Source: Raineyella sp964528755 (GTDB lineage Bacteria; Actinomycetota; Actinomycetes; Propionibacteriales; Propionibacteriaceae). From it: DNA of 63,887 nt. Where the stretch lies: the NCBI GenBank assembly GCA_964528755.1, contig CAZGWN010000006.1, positions 1 to 63,887 of the forward strand, in the 5' to 3' direction. The notes under the pieces are model-generated. The model saw only the letters and a program-made list of their open reading frames with translations, had not been told where the DNA came from and did no database searches. Below, one piece after another: positions 50,553 through 59,642 of the stretch; the stretch's first letter is position 1; every line of letters begins with the position of its first letter. The position numbers were made by a program, and so were the translations under genes.

Positions 50553-50918
50553 TCAGGACGGCGAACGGGTGGACAGATCTACAGGGGGGACCGGATCATC
50601 GTGGGCGTCGTCCCCGGTCGCCCGCCCTGGCGCGTACCTGGGCCCGTGCTCCTGCGCCGCGCGGGCCTTGGCAACCTGCTCGGCCGCCCACTCCTCGGCT
50701 GCCGGAGTGCCCGGCACCGGATCGTACCCGCCGGCAGCCCAGGGGTGGCACCGAGCCAGCCGCCGGATGGCCAGCCAGCTACCACGAAAGGCCCCGTGCA
50801 CCTGGACGGCTTCCAGGGCGTACGCGGAGCAACTCGGGTAGTAGCGGCAGACCTCACCGTACAGGGGGCTGATGAATGCCCGGTAAAGCCGCAGAAAGCC
50901 GATGATCAGATACTTCAC
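50553..50918 (-). CDS. yidD: Membrane protein insertion efficiency factor YidD
   Basis: The 121-residue protein shows the whole YidD signature, LRLYRAFISPLYGEVCRYYPSCSAYALEAV, with three conserved cysteines, and HGAFRGSWLAIRRLARCHPW. An acidic tail of about 45 residues follows. It assists YidC-dependent insertion at the inner membrane. It sits between rnpA (10 bases) and yidC (12 bases) in the operon. Confidence 0.93.
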   Translation of the reverse strand: MKYLIIGFLRLYRAFISPLYGEVCRYYPSCSAYALEAVQVHGAFRGSWLAIRRLARCHPWAAGGYDPVPGTPAAEEWAAEQVAKARAAQEHGPRYAPGRATGDDAHDDPVPPVDLSTRSPS

Positions 50919-50928
50919 GCCGCTCCCC

Positions 50929-51270
50929 TCACCGATCCATCCGCACCAGGCTCCGGCGCCAGGCAGAGTCGAAATCGGCCACCAGACGGTCCGGACTCCC
51001 GGCTGCCGCGGGCAGCGCGCGGACGACGATCCGCGCCCGCTCGGGCAGCTCCGCGAGCCGGTCCCGCACCAGATGCCGCAGGCGTCGCTTCGTCCGGTTG
51101 CGGGTCACCGCGTTCCCCACGGCCTTGGACACGACAAAACCCACCCGGGGCGGCGGGCCCTCCCCCAGGCGGGCATGGATGACCAGGCTCGGCCGCGCCA
51201 CACGTACGCCGCGGCGAACCGTGAGACGGAACTCATCCGTGGACGTCATCCGGCTGGCGCTCGGCAACAT
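50929..51270 (-). CDS. rnpA: Ribonuclease P protein component
   Basis: The 113-residue basic protein cooperates with RNase P RNA in tRNA 5' maturation. The RNR signature is GNAVTRNRTKRRLRHLVRD near residue 50, and PRVGFVVSKAVGNAV precedes it. The start MLPSASRM matches the family N-terminus. It is downstream of rpmH as usual. Confidence 0.93.
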   Translation of the reverse strand: MLPSASRMTSTDEFRLTVRRGVRVARPSLVIHARLGEGPPPRVGFVVSKAVGNAVTRNRTKRRLRHLVRDRLAELPERARIVVRALPAAAGSPDRLVADFDSAWRRSLVRMDR

Positions 51271-51310
51271 GCCCCGTGTCCTGTCCGTCGCGGCCGGTAT
51301 CGGCGCCGAC

Positions 51311-51448
51311 TCAGGCGCTGAGCTTGGCGCGGCCCTTGCTCCGTCGACGGGCGATGGTGGCGCGGCCCGCGCGGGTCCGCATCTTCGTCCGGAAGCCGTG
51401 GGTACGAGCCCGACGCCGGTTGCTCGGCTGGTAGGTGCGCTTGGTCAC
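51311..51448 (-). CDS. rpmH: 50S ribosomal protein L34
   Basis: The 45-residue protein is a complete L34: TKRTYQPSNRRRARTHGFR, then RTRAGRATIARRRSKGR, ending LSA. It starts at GTG 51448. It is the first gene of the leftward operon and divergent from dnaA. Confidence 0.96.
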   Translation of the reverse strand: MTKRTYQPSNRRRARTHGFRTKMRTRAGRATIARRRSKGRAKLSA

Positions 51449-51904
51449 GGAACTACTCCCATGGGTAGGTGGGCGGAAACGTGTCGAGGGCTCGACACGG
51501 GAGGGACACCACGGCGGTGACTGGTCCACGGTACGCGGGCGTGGCCGGAAAGACAACTTGCCGGCCCTCGGTCGGCACCGACCCGGTGGCGTGCCACAAT
51601 CCCGCTCGACGGGACACCGACGCCCCATCGACCGGATCGTGGCCTTGGTGGTGGGGGCCCTGGCATCAGGGCTCCGGCCGCCGGGGGCCCCGGTGACAGC
51701 GGGGCCCGGTTGCACCCGGGGGGTCCGAGCGAGTAGCGTCTCGTCTCCCGGGTTCTGCCGAACACGCCCGTGCTGCACCCATGACAACCTGCCCCGTGGT
51801 ACGCCCGCGGCGGCCGGTTCTTGTTTTCCACACCTGTGGAAACATATGTGGAGTACCTGCACTAATCTATGTCGATCGGCTCTGGGAGAGGGGGGGAGAA
51901 TGTG
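51449..51904. other. rpmH-dnaA divergent gap
   Basis: This 456-base gap must hold promoters for both directions. A pair of inverted DnaA boxes lies at 51824-51843. A TAATCT hexamer at 51863-51868 could be a dnaA -10. No cluster of DnaA boxes large enough for a full origin is visible here, in contrast to the gap before dnaN. Confidence 0.6.
51824..51843. promoter_or_regulatory. Inverted pair of DnaA boxes upstream of dnaA
   Basis: TTTTCCACA and TGTGGAAAC face each other with two bases between. Each is within one or two mismatches of the DnaA box. The position, about 60 bases before dnaA, suits autoregulation. Confidence 0.65.
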
Positions 51905-53386
51905 ATGGGGACCACATCGGAACATCCTCACTTCACCGCGGATCAGTTGTCCGAGGCGTGGCAGTACATCCTCTCCCACACTCCCGCCAGGCACCGCGGA
52001 CTCCTGCGCAACACCAAGCCGTTGACCGTCGTGCAGAACACCGTGATGGTCGCCGTGCCGAATGAGTACACCCGCGACCAACTCGAGAATCGGCTGCGGC
52101 CCTCGATCGAGGAGGCGCTGTCCGACTGCTTTCGCCACCTCACCCGGCTCGCGGTGACCGTCGATGCCGACATCATCCTCGACCTGGAGGCCGAGTTGCC
52201 GCTGGAGGCGCCCGAGTCCACCAGCGACGAGGAGCTCGACGACGAGTGGTCCAACGAGGAGGTGCAGTCCGCCGAGTCGAACCGCTATCAGCCGCCGCGC
52301 CGGCCCGCACCGCCGAACGGCTCGACGATGCCCGGTCACACCCTGGAGAGCAGTCGGCTCAATCCCCAGTACACCTTCGACAACTTTGTCATCGGTCCGT
52401 CCAATCGCCTCGCCAACGCCGCCGCCCGCGCCGCCGCCGAGACCCCGGGCCGGGTTTTCAACCCGCTGGTCATCTACGGCGGGTCCGGGTTGGGCAAGAC
52501 CCACCTGATGCACGCCCTCGGGCATTACGTGTTGCACCTGTACCCGGAGGCGAAGGTCCGGTACGTGTCGACCGAGGAACTCACCAACGAGTTCATCAAT
52601 GCCATTTCGGAGAATCAGACCGTCGATTTCCGCCGCCGCTACCGTGAGGTCGACGTCCTGCTCATCGACGACATCCATTTCCTCGAGGGCAAGATCCAGA
52701 CCCAGGAGGAGTTCTTCCACACCTTCAACACCCTCCAGAATGCCGAGAAGCAGATCGTGATGACCTCCGATCGGCCGCCGAAGCTGCTGGAGGCGCTGGA
52801 GCCGCGGCTGCGATCCCGGTTCCAGTCCGGCCTGATCGCCGACGTGCATGCGCCTGACCTGGAGACCCGGATCGCGATCCTGTACAAGAAGGCCGAGCAG
52901 GAGCGGCTCAGCGTCGACCCCGATGTGCTGCAGTTCATCGCGGACAAGATCCAGACGAATATCCGCGAGTTGGAGGGTGCGCTCATCCGGGTCGCGGCGT
53001 TCGCCTCCCTCAACGGGCAGCCGGTCGACCTGGCGCTGGCGCAGGTGGTGTTGCAGGACCTCATCCCGGCCGGGGTCGACACGGAGATCACCGCAGGGCT
53101 GATCATGGCCCAGACGGCGAGTTACTTCGGATTGACCGTCGAGGAGATGTGCTCGACCTCCCGGACCCAGAACATCGTCACCGCCCGCCAGATCGCCATG
53201 TACCTGTGCCGCGAACTGACCGACCTGTCGCTGCCCAAGATCGGCCAGCAGTTCGGCGGCCGTGACCACACGACGGTGATGCACGCCGATCGCAAGATCC
53301 GCCAGCTGCTCTCCGAGCGCCGCGAGGTCTACACCCAGGTCAGCGAGCTGACCAACCGGATCCGCCAGAAGGCCGCCCAGGGCTGA
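51905..53386 (+). CDS. dnaA: Chromosomal replication initiator DnaA
   Basis: The 493-residue initiator has an N-terminal DnaB-interaction domain, an acidic linker (about residues 95-140), an AAA+ domain with Walker A GGSGLGKTH near residue 192 and Walker B LLIDDIHFL, and a C-terminal DNA-binding domain with the signature CRELTDLSLPKIGQQFGGRDHTTVMHA. It unwinds oriC. It starts at ATG 51905. Unlike the usual order, dnaN does not follow; a leftward mutasome operon ends 36 bases downstream. Confidence 0.97.
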   Translation: MGTTSEHPHFTADQLSEAWQYILSHTPARHRGLLRNTKPLTVVQNTVMVAVPNEYTRDQLENRLRPSIEEALSDCFRHLTRLAVTVDADIILDLEAELPLEAPESTSDEELDDEWSNEEVQSAESNRYQPPRRPAPPNGSTMPGHTLESSRLNPQYTFDNFVIGPSNRLANAAARAAAETPGRVFNPLVIYGGSGLGKTHLMHALGHYVLHLYPEAKVRYVSTEELTNEFINAISENQTVDFRRRYREVDVLLIDDIHFLEGKIQTQEEFFHTFNTLQNAEKQIVMTSDRPPKLLEALEPRLRSRFQSGLIADVHAPDLETRIAILYKKAEQERLSVDPDVLQFIADKIQTNIRELEGALIRVAAFASLNGQPVDLALAQVVLQDLIPAGVDTEITAGLIMAQTASYFGLTVEEMCSTSRTQNIVTARQIAMYLCRELTDLSLPKIGQQFGGRDHTTVMHADRKIRQLLSERREVYTQVSELTNRIRQKAAQG

Positions 53387-53421
53387 CCGGACCGCCGGAG
53401 AGCCCCGGGGGATCGACCCGG

Positions 53422-56400
53422 TCACCGGAAATCGCGTGAGGCGTGCCGGACCGTCACCGGCAGGGCCTCCACATGGTCGGCGAGCACATTGGTGACGCCC
53501 TCGGGAGATCGTTCGAGGATGCCACGGACGATCAGACCCGGGGCCTCGCGGAGGACCCGCCGGTACCGCGTCCAGAACCCGGCGGAGCAGATGACGTTGA
53601 TCATGCCGTGTTCGTCCTCCAGGTTGACGAAGGTGACCCCCGAGGCGGTCGACGGCCGCTGCCGGTGGGTGACCAGCCCGGCAACGCGGATCCGGCGGCC
53701 GGGTTCGGTGGTCCGCAGGTCGGCCGAGCTCAGCACACCACGCTCGTCGAGCCGTCGGCGGAGATGGGCGAGCAGGTGGTCGGACGTCGCGATCCCGGTT
53801 GCCCACAGATCGTCGGCGAGCACCTCGAAGTCGGTCGGCGCCTCGAACAGCGGAGGCTGCAACGGCGTCACCAGCCCCGGCAGGCTCTCGGCCTGGTCCA
53901 GCGCGGCGGTGCCGGCCCGCCACAGGGCCTGCCGACGAGTCAGTCCGAGGCCGTCGAAGGCGCCACCGACGGCCAGCGCCGACAGCTGCTCCTCGTCCAG
54001 TCCGGCTCGCCGGGCGACGTCCTCCAGGGAGGCGTACGGTCCGTCGGCCTCCCGCTCGGCGACGAGTCGTTCGGCCACCTTCCGTCCGATTCCCCGGACC
54101 CCGGCCAGGCCGAGCCGGACGGCGACGTTGCCGTCCCGGCGGTGTCGGGCACCGACGTCCGGGGCGGCCGGGTCGAACGGTCCCACCGGTGGCTGCTCGG
54201 GGTCGAGGCAGGAGTCCATTCCGGTGGGAACACCCACGGGGCCGCCTCCCCGAGCGGGCCCGGCCGCGGCGGACCCGGCCGCGGCAGGCCCGGCCGCGAG
54301 GGGCTCCACGTCCGCGTCGACCCCCGAGCGCTGGATATCGGGCCGGCGTACCTCCACACCGTGCCGGCGGGCATCCGCCGCCAGAGTGGCGGCCGAATAG
54401 AACCCCATCGGCTGGGCGCGCAGCAGCCCGGCCAGGAAGGCGGCCGGATAGTGCAGCTTCAGCCAGGAACTGGCGTACACCAGCAGGGCGAAGCTCAGCG
54501 AATGGGACTCGGCGAAACCGAAGTTCGCGAACGCCCTGATCTGGCCGTAGAGGTGATCGGCGTCCTCTCCGGTCAGCCCGTTGCGCGCCATGCCGGCGTA
54601 GAGCTTCTTCTCCAACGACTCGATCCGTTCGACCCCCCGCTTGGAGCCCATCGCCCGACGCAGCAGGTCGGCGTCCTCGCCGCTGCAGTCCCCGACGGCC
54701 ATCGCCATCTGCATGAGCTGTTCCTGGAAGATCGGCACGCCGAGGGTGCGTCTCAGGACCGGTTCGAGCTTGGGATGGGAATAGCTGACCGGCTCCCGGC
54801 CGAGCTTGCGACGGACGAACGGGTGCACCGCCCCGCCCTGGATGGGCCCGGGGCGGATCAGGGCGATCTCGATCACCAGGTCGTAGAACCGCCGGGGACG
54901 CAGCCGGGGCAACAGCCCCAACTGGGCGCGGGATTCCACCTGGAACACCCCGACGGCGTCGGCGCGGCAGAGCATGTCGTAGACGGCCTGCTCCTCCTTG
55001 GGGATGCCGGCCAGGCTCCAGGTCTCCCCGGTGCTGCCGCCGATCACGGTGAAGCAGTGCTGCAGCGCGGCGAGCATGCCCAGGCCGAGCAGGTCGAACT
55101 TCACCAGCCCCATCCCGGCGGCGTCGTCCTTGTCCCACTGGATCACCGTCCGGTCGGCCATCCGGGCATGCTCGATGGGCACCACCTCACCCACCGGACG
55201 CTCGGTGAGCACCATCCCGCCGGAGTGAATGCCCAGGTGCCGGGGGGCCTTGAGGAGTTGAGCGGCGAGGTCGAGCACGGCCGGCGGGATGGTGTGCGAC
55301 TGGTCGGCGGACGGACCTGACGATCCGGTGGGGGGACCCGCGGGCTCCGGCAGCGACCAGTGCTCGACCTGGCGGGCGAAGGCGTCCTGCTGGCCGGGCG
55401 AGTACCCAAGGGCCTTGGCGACGTCCCGTACGGCGTTCTTCGGGCGGTACTGGATGACGTTGCAGACCTGGGCGGCGCGCCGGCGCCCGTAGCGGTCGAA
55501 CACCCACTGGATGATCTCCTCGCGCCGGTCGGAGTCGAAGTCCACGTCGATGTCGGGCTCCTCCTCCCGCAGCGCCGACAGGAAGCGCTCGAAGGGCAGG
55601 TCGTAGCGGATCGAGTCCACCGCGGTGATGTCCAGCAGGTAGCAGACCGCGGAATTGGCGGCCGACCCGCGACCCTGGCACAGGATGCCGCGACGACGGG
55701 CCTCGGCGACGATGTCGTGCACGATCAGGAAGTAGCCGGGGAAGTCCTTGGTCTCGATCACCGCCAGTTCCCGCTCGATCCTCGCCCGGCCGGCGTCGTC
55801 CAACCTGGGGTACTTCTCCGGGATGGCCCGCCGGACCAACTCCCGCAGCCACGACATCGGGGTGTGTCCTTCGGGCACCTCCTGCTTCGGCAGCGCAGGC
55901 TTGGTCCCGCGCAGCGGGAAGGCCAGCTCGTCGGCGAGCTCCACGGTGCGTTCCACTGCCCCGGGATAGCGGGCGAACAGTCGGCTCATCTCGGCCCCGG
56001 AGCGCAAGAAGGCCATCCCGGTCACCGGCAGCCAGCCGTCCAGGTCCTCCAGGCTCCGGTTCGCCCGGATCGCGGCGACGGTCTGGGCGAGCAGGTGCCG
56101 GTCGGGGGTGGCGTAGTGCACATTGCCCGTCGCCACGGTCGGCAACCCGCGGGCGGAGGCGAGCGTGGCCAGCGCGTCGTTGTGGGTCGAGTCCAGCGGG
56201 TGGCCGTGGTCGGTCAGCTCCACGTACACCCGGTCGCGGCCGAACAGGTCGACCAAAGCGTCCAGTTCCCGGCCGGCCGCCTCTGCGCCGCCGGTGAGCA
56301 ATCCTTGGCGTACGGCGCCCTTGCGGCAGCCGGTGAGCACCGCCCAGTGCCCGCCGCCGGCGGCGGCCAGCTCGGCCGGGTCGTACACCGGCCGGCCCTT

Positions 56401-56901
56401 CTCGGCCCCGGCGAGCTGGGCGGCGGTGATTGCCCCGGCCAGCCGGTGGTAGCCCGACTCGCCGCCTGCCAGTACCAGCAGATGGGTGCCGACCGGGTCG
56501 GGACACCCGGCCTGCGGGGCCGGCAGGTCCAGGGAGAGCTCGGCGCCGAAGACGGTCTTCACCCCGGTGGTCTCGGCCGCCTCGGCGAACCGTGCTGCCC
56601 CGTAGAGCCCGTCGTGGTCGGTCAGGGCCAGCGCGTGCAGCCCGAGCCGCTCGGCCTCGACGACCAGGTCGGCCGGGGAGGAGGCCCCGTCGAGGAAGGA
56701 GAACGACGAATGCGCGTGCAGTTCGGCGTACGGGACGGCATCCGTCGGCCGGTCGACCACCGGCGGACGGTACGGGGGACGTTTGTGGGAGGACGGGACC
56801 TCCACCCCGGCCGGCGGATGCGGGGGAGGGGAGGCCGGACGGCGATCGCTCAGCGTCCGTTCGAGCTCCGACCACCGGATCGGTGGATTCTGGAAACCCA
56901 T
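53422..56901 (-). CDS. dnaE2: Error-prone DNA polymerase III alpha DnaE2 (ImuC)
   Basis: The 1159-residue C-family polymerase has a PHP domain (HAHSSFSFLDGASSPADLV near residue 62) and the palm motif EEPDIDVDFDSDRREE with the catalytic aspartates. The fingers/thumb include GLVKFDLLGLGMLAAL and PRLRPRRFYDLVIEIALIRPGPIQGGAVHPFVRR. A helix-hairpin-helix and an OB domain complete it. It is shorter than replicative DnaE1 and lacks its extended C-terminus, as expected for the DNA-damage polymerase. ATG 56901 overlaps the imuB stop. It carries out translesion synthesis with ImuA' and ImuB. Confidence 0.95.
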   Translation of the reverse strand: MGFQNPPIRWSELERTLSDRRPASPPPHPPAGVEVPSSHKRPPYRPPVVDRPTDAVPYAELHAHSSFSFLDGASSPADLVVEAERLGLHALALTDHDGLYGAARFAEAAETTGVKTVFGAELSLDLPAPQAGCPDPVGTHLLVLAGGESGYHRLAGAITAAQLAGAEKGRPVYDPAELAAAGGGHWAVLTGCRKGAVRQGLLTGGAEAAGRELDALVDLFGRDRVYVELTDHGHPLDSTHNDALATLASARGLPTVATGNVHYATPDRHLLAQTVAAIRANRSLEDLDGWLPVTGMAFLRSGAEMSRLFARYPGAVERTVELADELAFPLRGTKPALPKQEVPEGHTPMSWLRELVRRAIPEKYPRLDDAGRARIERELAVIETKDFPGYFLIVHDIVAEARRRGILCQGRGSAANSAVCYLLDITAVDSIRYDLPFERFLSALREEEPDIDVDFDSDRREEIIQWVFDRYGRRRAAQVCNVIQYRPKNAVRDVAKALGYSPGQQDAFARQVEHWSLPEPAGPPTGSSGPSADQSHTIPPAVLDLAAQLLKAPRHLGIHSGGMVLTERPVGEVVPIEHARMADRTVIQWDKDDAAGMGLVKFDLLGLGMLAALQHCFTVIGGSTGETWSLAGIPKEEQAVYDMLCRADAVGVFQVESRAQLGLLPRLRPRRFYDLVIEIALIRPGPIQGGAVHPFVRRKLGREPVSYSHPKLEPVLRRTLGVPIFQEQLMQMAMAVGDCSGEDADLLRRAMGSKRGVERIESLEKKLYAGMARNGLTGEDADHLYGQIRAFANFGFAESHSLSFALLVYASSWLKLHYPAAFLAGLLRAQPMGFYSAATLAADARRHGVEVRRPDIQRSGVDADVEPLAAGPAAAGSAAAGPARGGGPVGVPTGMDSCLDPEQPPVGPFDPAAPDVGARHRRDGNVAVRLGLAGVRGIGRKVAERLVAEREADGPYASLEDVARRAGLDEEQLSALAVGGAFDGLGLTRRQALWRAGTAALDQAESLPGLVTPLQPPLFEAPTDFEVLADDLWATGIATSDHLLAHLRRRLDERGVLSSADLRTTEPGRRIRVAGLVTHRQRPSTASGVTFVNLEDEHGMINVICSAGFWTRYRRVLREAPGLIVRGILERSPEGVTNVLADHVEALPVTVRHASRDFR

Positions 56902-58493
56902 CAGTCGTACCTCCCCTCGGCCCACCACTGCCCGGTGCCGTCACACACCAACAGCCAGGCGGTCCGGGTCTCGTCGACCACCTGGAAGCGGTGGACCCAG
57001 CGCCGGCGAGTGGGATCCCACGCATGTTCGTCCACCGGCCAGGGGCCCGCCCAGGCGAGGATCGCCCGCCGGGCAGGTTCGGGAATCGCCCGCCGCCGAC
57101 CGACATCGACCAGCACGGCGGGCGAGGCCGAGAGGGCGCCGCGCTCGTCCACGCCGACCACGGACCCGTCCGCGGCCAGGACGGCCATGGCCGGAGGGTC
57201 CTCGAACACGGTCGCCGGCAGGGGGGCCGGGAGGTGACCGGGCCAGGGGCGGTCCGGCGGCAGCGGCAGCACGACCCGGTCCCCCCACGGGACGAACACC
57301 TGGCGATCGGCGAGCCGGCGACCGCCGCCGATCGCCGCGGTGACCACTCCGTCCGCGCCAAGCCCGTCCGTCTCCAGCAGCATCGCCTGAACCCGGGACA
57401 GGGCATGGTGCACCCGCTCGTCCGGGCCGGTGCCGAACAGCCCCGGGGCGTGGTGGGCGAGGGCATCCACGGCGACCGGTTCCAGCCGCACTCCCACCAA
57501 GCGGCTGCCGATCCCGCCGGCGGCGGCCTGCACCTGCCAGCGCACCCGGTCGACCACCGCCGCCGGGTCGAACGCGCCAGGATGCAGCCACACCCGCTCG
57601 GACCGCTCGCCCTCCTCGGCCGTCAATGCCACCCGCAGTTCGGTGCACACCAGGCGCTGCTCCGACAGGCCGGCGACGAACTCCTCAGCGGTCGCCCGGA
57701 CGGCGAAGGCGACCTGGTCGACCAGCTCCAGCGGCGGGGAGAACTCGATCTGCCGGGCCAGGTCGGGCGGCGGGGTGCGCGGTTGCACCCCGCGGGGGTC
57801 CCGCCCGGCGGCCAGGGCGTGCAGGCGGATACCGCGCTCACCGAAGCGGTCCCGCACCGACCGGTCGTCGAGCGCGGCGAACTCCCCCAACCGGTGGACG
57901 CCGAGCCTCGGCAACAGGCCGGCCAGCTCGACGTCCCCGAGTCGGTTCACCGGCAGGGGGGCCAGGAAGTCACCCGCCCCGCCCGGGGGCACGATGCGGA
58001 CCGGCTCGGGGTCGTAGGCGGCCTGCTCGGCGGTGAACACCCCGTCGGCGATCCCCACCTGCACCCCGGCCATCCCGACCTCCACCAGCGCGCCGAGCAG
58101 AGCGGTCACCGCCTCCTGCTCGCCCCCGTAGTACCGGGCCGGACCCCGCATCCGGAGCGCGACGAGCCCCGGACGGATCACCTGGATGCCCGGGACGACC
58201 TCCTCCAGCCGATCCACCAGCGGCCCGAACAGCCGGTGGTCCCGGGCGGTGTCTGCGGGCACCACCCGCAACGCCGGGCAACAGGCCTGCGCCTCCCGTC
58301 TCCGCTGGCCGCGGTGCACTCCCTCGGCATGGGCGACAGCCGAGCAGGAGACCACCTGATTGCCCTCGACGACAGCCACCGGGGTGTCGGCGTCCTCACC
58401 CTCGGCCCGTGCCCAGGCGGTCACCGGCCACTCGGGGAACCACAGCACACAGCAACGCACCGGCCGGTCCGCTCCCGTCCCCGACCCGGCCAT
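56901..58493 (-). CDS. imuB: Y-family-like mutasome protein ImuB
   Basis: The 530-residue protein has a Y-family polymerase fold (CVLWFPEWPVTAWARAEG at the N-terminus, RARYYGGEQEA-like palm region near residue 120, little-finger region after 240). The catalytic carboxylates are absent: the first motif lacks its Asp, and where active enzymes have a Ser-x-Asp-Glu the sequence reads RPGLVALRM. This is the hallmark of ImuB, a non-catalytic hub. QVFVPWG at 398-404 is a plausible beta-clamp-binding motif. It links ImuA', DnaE2 and the clamp. ATGA overlaps on both sides. Confidence 0.92.
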   Translation of the reverse strand: MAGSGTGADRPVRCCVLWFPEWPVTAWARAEGEDADTPVAVVEGNQVVSCSAVAHAEGVHRGQRRREAQACCPALRVVPADTARDHRLFGPLVDRLEEVVPGIQVIRPGLVALRMRGPARYYGGEQEAVTALLGALVEVGMAGVQVGIADGVFTAEQAAYDPEPVRIVPPGGAGDFLAPLPVNRLGDVELAGLLPRLGVHRLGEFAALDDRSVRDRFGERGIRLHALAAGRDPRGVQPRTPPPDLARQIEFSPPLELVDQVAFAVRATAEEFVAGLSEQRLVCTELRVALTAEEGERSERVWLHPGAFDPAAVVDRVRWQVQAAAGGIGSRLVGVRLEPVAVDALAHHAPGLFGTGPDERVHHALSRVQAMLLETDGLGADGVVTAAIGGGRRLADRQVFVPWGDRVVLPLPPDRPWPGHLPAPLPATVFEDPPAMAVLAADGSVVGVDERGALSASPAVLVDVGRRRAIPEPARRAILAWAGPWPVDEHAWDPTRRRWVHRFQVVDETRTAWLLVCDGTGQWWAEGRYD

Positions 58494-59212
58494 CACCCCA
58501 CCGCCTGCTGCCGTTCGCCCATAGGGATCACCGGCGCGGATCCGTGCAGACGACCTGGGCCGGGCACCCCCAGCCGCCCGTCGGGGCCGGGCAGCAGCAG
58601 CCGGGTGCTGCGCGGCCGCGGGAGGCGCCGGGACGAGACGGTCAGCGTGATCTCCCGCCCGGTCAGGTAGCCGTGGCCGACCTCCACACCGGACCAGCGC
58701 GGTGCCTCCACCCGCAGGGTCGCCTCGGCCCGTGGCCATTCCCCGACCACCAGCAGTGTCGCGTCCCGGTCCCACAGTCGGGCCGCCAGTCGGGCCGCAT
58801 CCGCCGGCCGGACCGCACTGCCGGGCCGGACGGCGATCACACCCAACACCTCGGCCAGTGCGGCGACCACCGCCAGCCACCGGTCACCCGGCCGTCTGAC
58901 CAGCGCCAGCCGATCCAGCGCCACACCGGCCTGATCAGCCGCCTCCATGCCCACCTCGGGCAGGCCCACCAGCCCACACCAGACCCCGGCCCGGGAGGGC
59001 TCGGCCAGCAAGGCCAGCAACAGGGAGCCGGCCGTGTCCAGGGTGTAGGCGGCCCCTGCTCGCAGACCGGCATCCGGCAGCAGGCCGGCCAGTTCGGGGT
59101 CAACGGCAACCACCCGCTGCCGGCCGCGACCGGTCTGCCCACTCGCCTGCGCATGCAGTTGCCGCATCAGCTCCGGGGGTGGAGAAGTTGCGGCGGCGGG
59201 ACGGGAGAACAC
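58493..59212 (-). CDS. imuA: Mutasome protein ImuA'
   Basis: The 239-residue product, divergent in sequence from SulA/RecA-like ImuA, fits actinobacterial ImuA': position as first gene of the cassette, similar length, and blocks such as GAAYTLDTAGSLLLALLAEPSRAGVWCGLVGLPEVG and a weak RecA-like core without Walker A. It ends by ATGA overlap with imuB. In mycobacteria ImuA' contacts ImuB and is required for induced mutagenesis. A LexA-type box lies 11 bases upstream of the start. Confidence 0.82.
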   Translation of the reverse strand: MFSRPAAATSPPPELMRQLHAQASGQTGRGRQRVVAVDPELAGLLPDAGLRAGAAYTLDTAGSLLLALLAEPSRAGVWCGLVGLPEVGMEAADQAGVALDRLALVRRPGDRWLAVVAALAEVLGVIAVRPGSAVRPADAARLAARLWDRDATLLVVGEWPRAEATLRVEAPRWSGVEVGHGYLTGREITLTVSSRRLPRPRSTRLLLPGPDGRLGVPGPGRLHGSAPVIPMGERQQAVG

Positions 59213-59222
59213 CCTTCCATGA

Positions 59223-59238
59223 TCGAACGGGTGTTCTA
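59223..59238 (-). promoter_or_regulatory. SOS (LexA) box of the mutasome operon
   Basis: TCGAAC-GGGT-GTTCTA matches the actinobacterial LexA consensus TCGAAC-N4-GTTCGA at 11 of 12 fixed positions. It lies just upstream of imuA' and faces the candidate origin, so LexA should repress this operon until DNA damage. Confidence 0.85.
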
Positions 59239-59239
59239 T

Positions 59240-59642
59240 TAAGTCAAGGGTGGCGGGATGACCCCCGCCGTACGGTCCCGGTCGGCCCCGACCACTCGCC
59301 CGATCCTGCGCTTGTCAACACCTGTGGATGCGGCTGTGGACAATTGTGCACACTCGCTTCCCATCAGTGGACCTCGTTGGTGACAATCCCGGAGCTCCCG
59401 GCCGGACTCCACAAATCCTCCCCGTGTGATTTCCGGTCCTGCACCGCCCCTGTGGACGCTCTTTTCCGGCCCGACAAGCCATCTCGGTCGATCTCCACAG
59501 TGTGCACAGCACCTATGACTATGACGACAGAGGAACAGAGAAGAAGATCGGAGGTCGTCGTACGGGGTTCCTGCGGGCCGGTGCCGATATGATCGATGGG
59601 CCGGGGCGACCCCGGCCCGTGTCGTCACCGAGAGGACCCACC
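59240..59642. other. oriC: Candidate replication origin oriC
   Basis: The gap upstream of dnaN contains a group of DnaA-box-like sites: TGTGGACAA at 59335-59343 (perfect reverse TTGTCCACA), TTGTCAACA at 59312-59320 and TTGTGCACA at 59344-59352 (one mismatch each), TGTGGATGC at 59323-59331 and TGTGGACGC at 59451-59459 (two mismatches), and ATCTCCACA at 59491-59499. A lower-GC tract with CTATGACTATGACGACAGAGG follows at about 59514-59555 and could be the unwinding region. The usual actinomycete oriC lies between dnaA and dnaN; here it keeps its place next to dnaN. Confidence 0.75.

Noticed and set aside
51449..51904. oriC between rpmH and dnaA
   Set aside because: Only one pair of DnaA-like boxes is visible; the gap before dnaN has more and better sites. 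Not excluded until GC skew is computed.
51311..55138. A 1275-codon open frame on the minus strand covering rpmH, antisense dnaA and part of dnaE2
   Set aside because: It is only a chance open frame in high-GC DNA; rpmH uses the last 46 codons, and dnaA and dnaE2 are clear in other frames.
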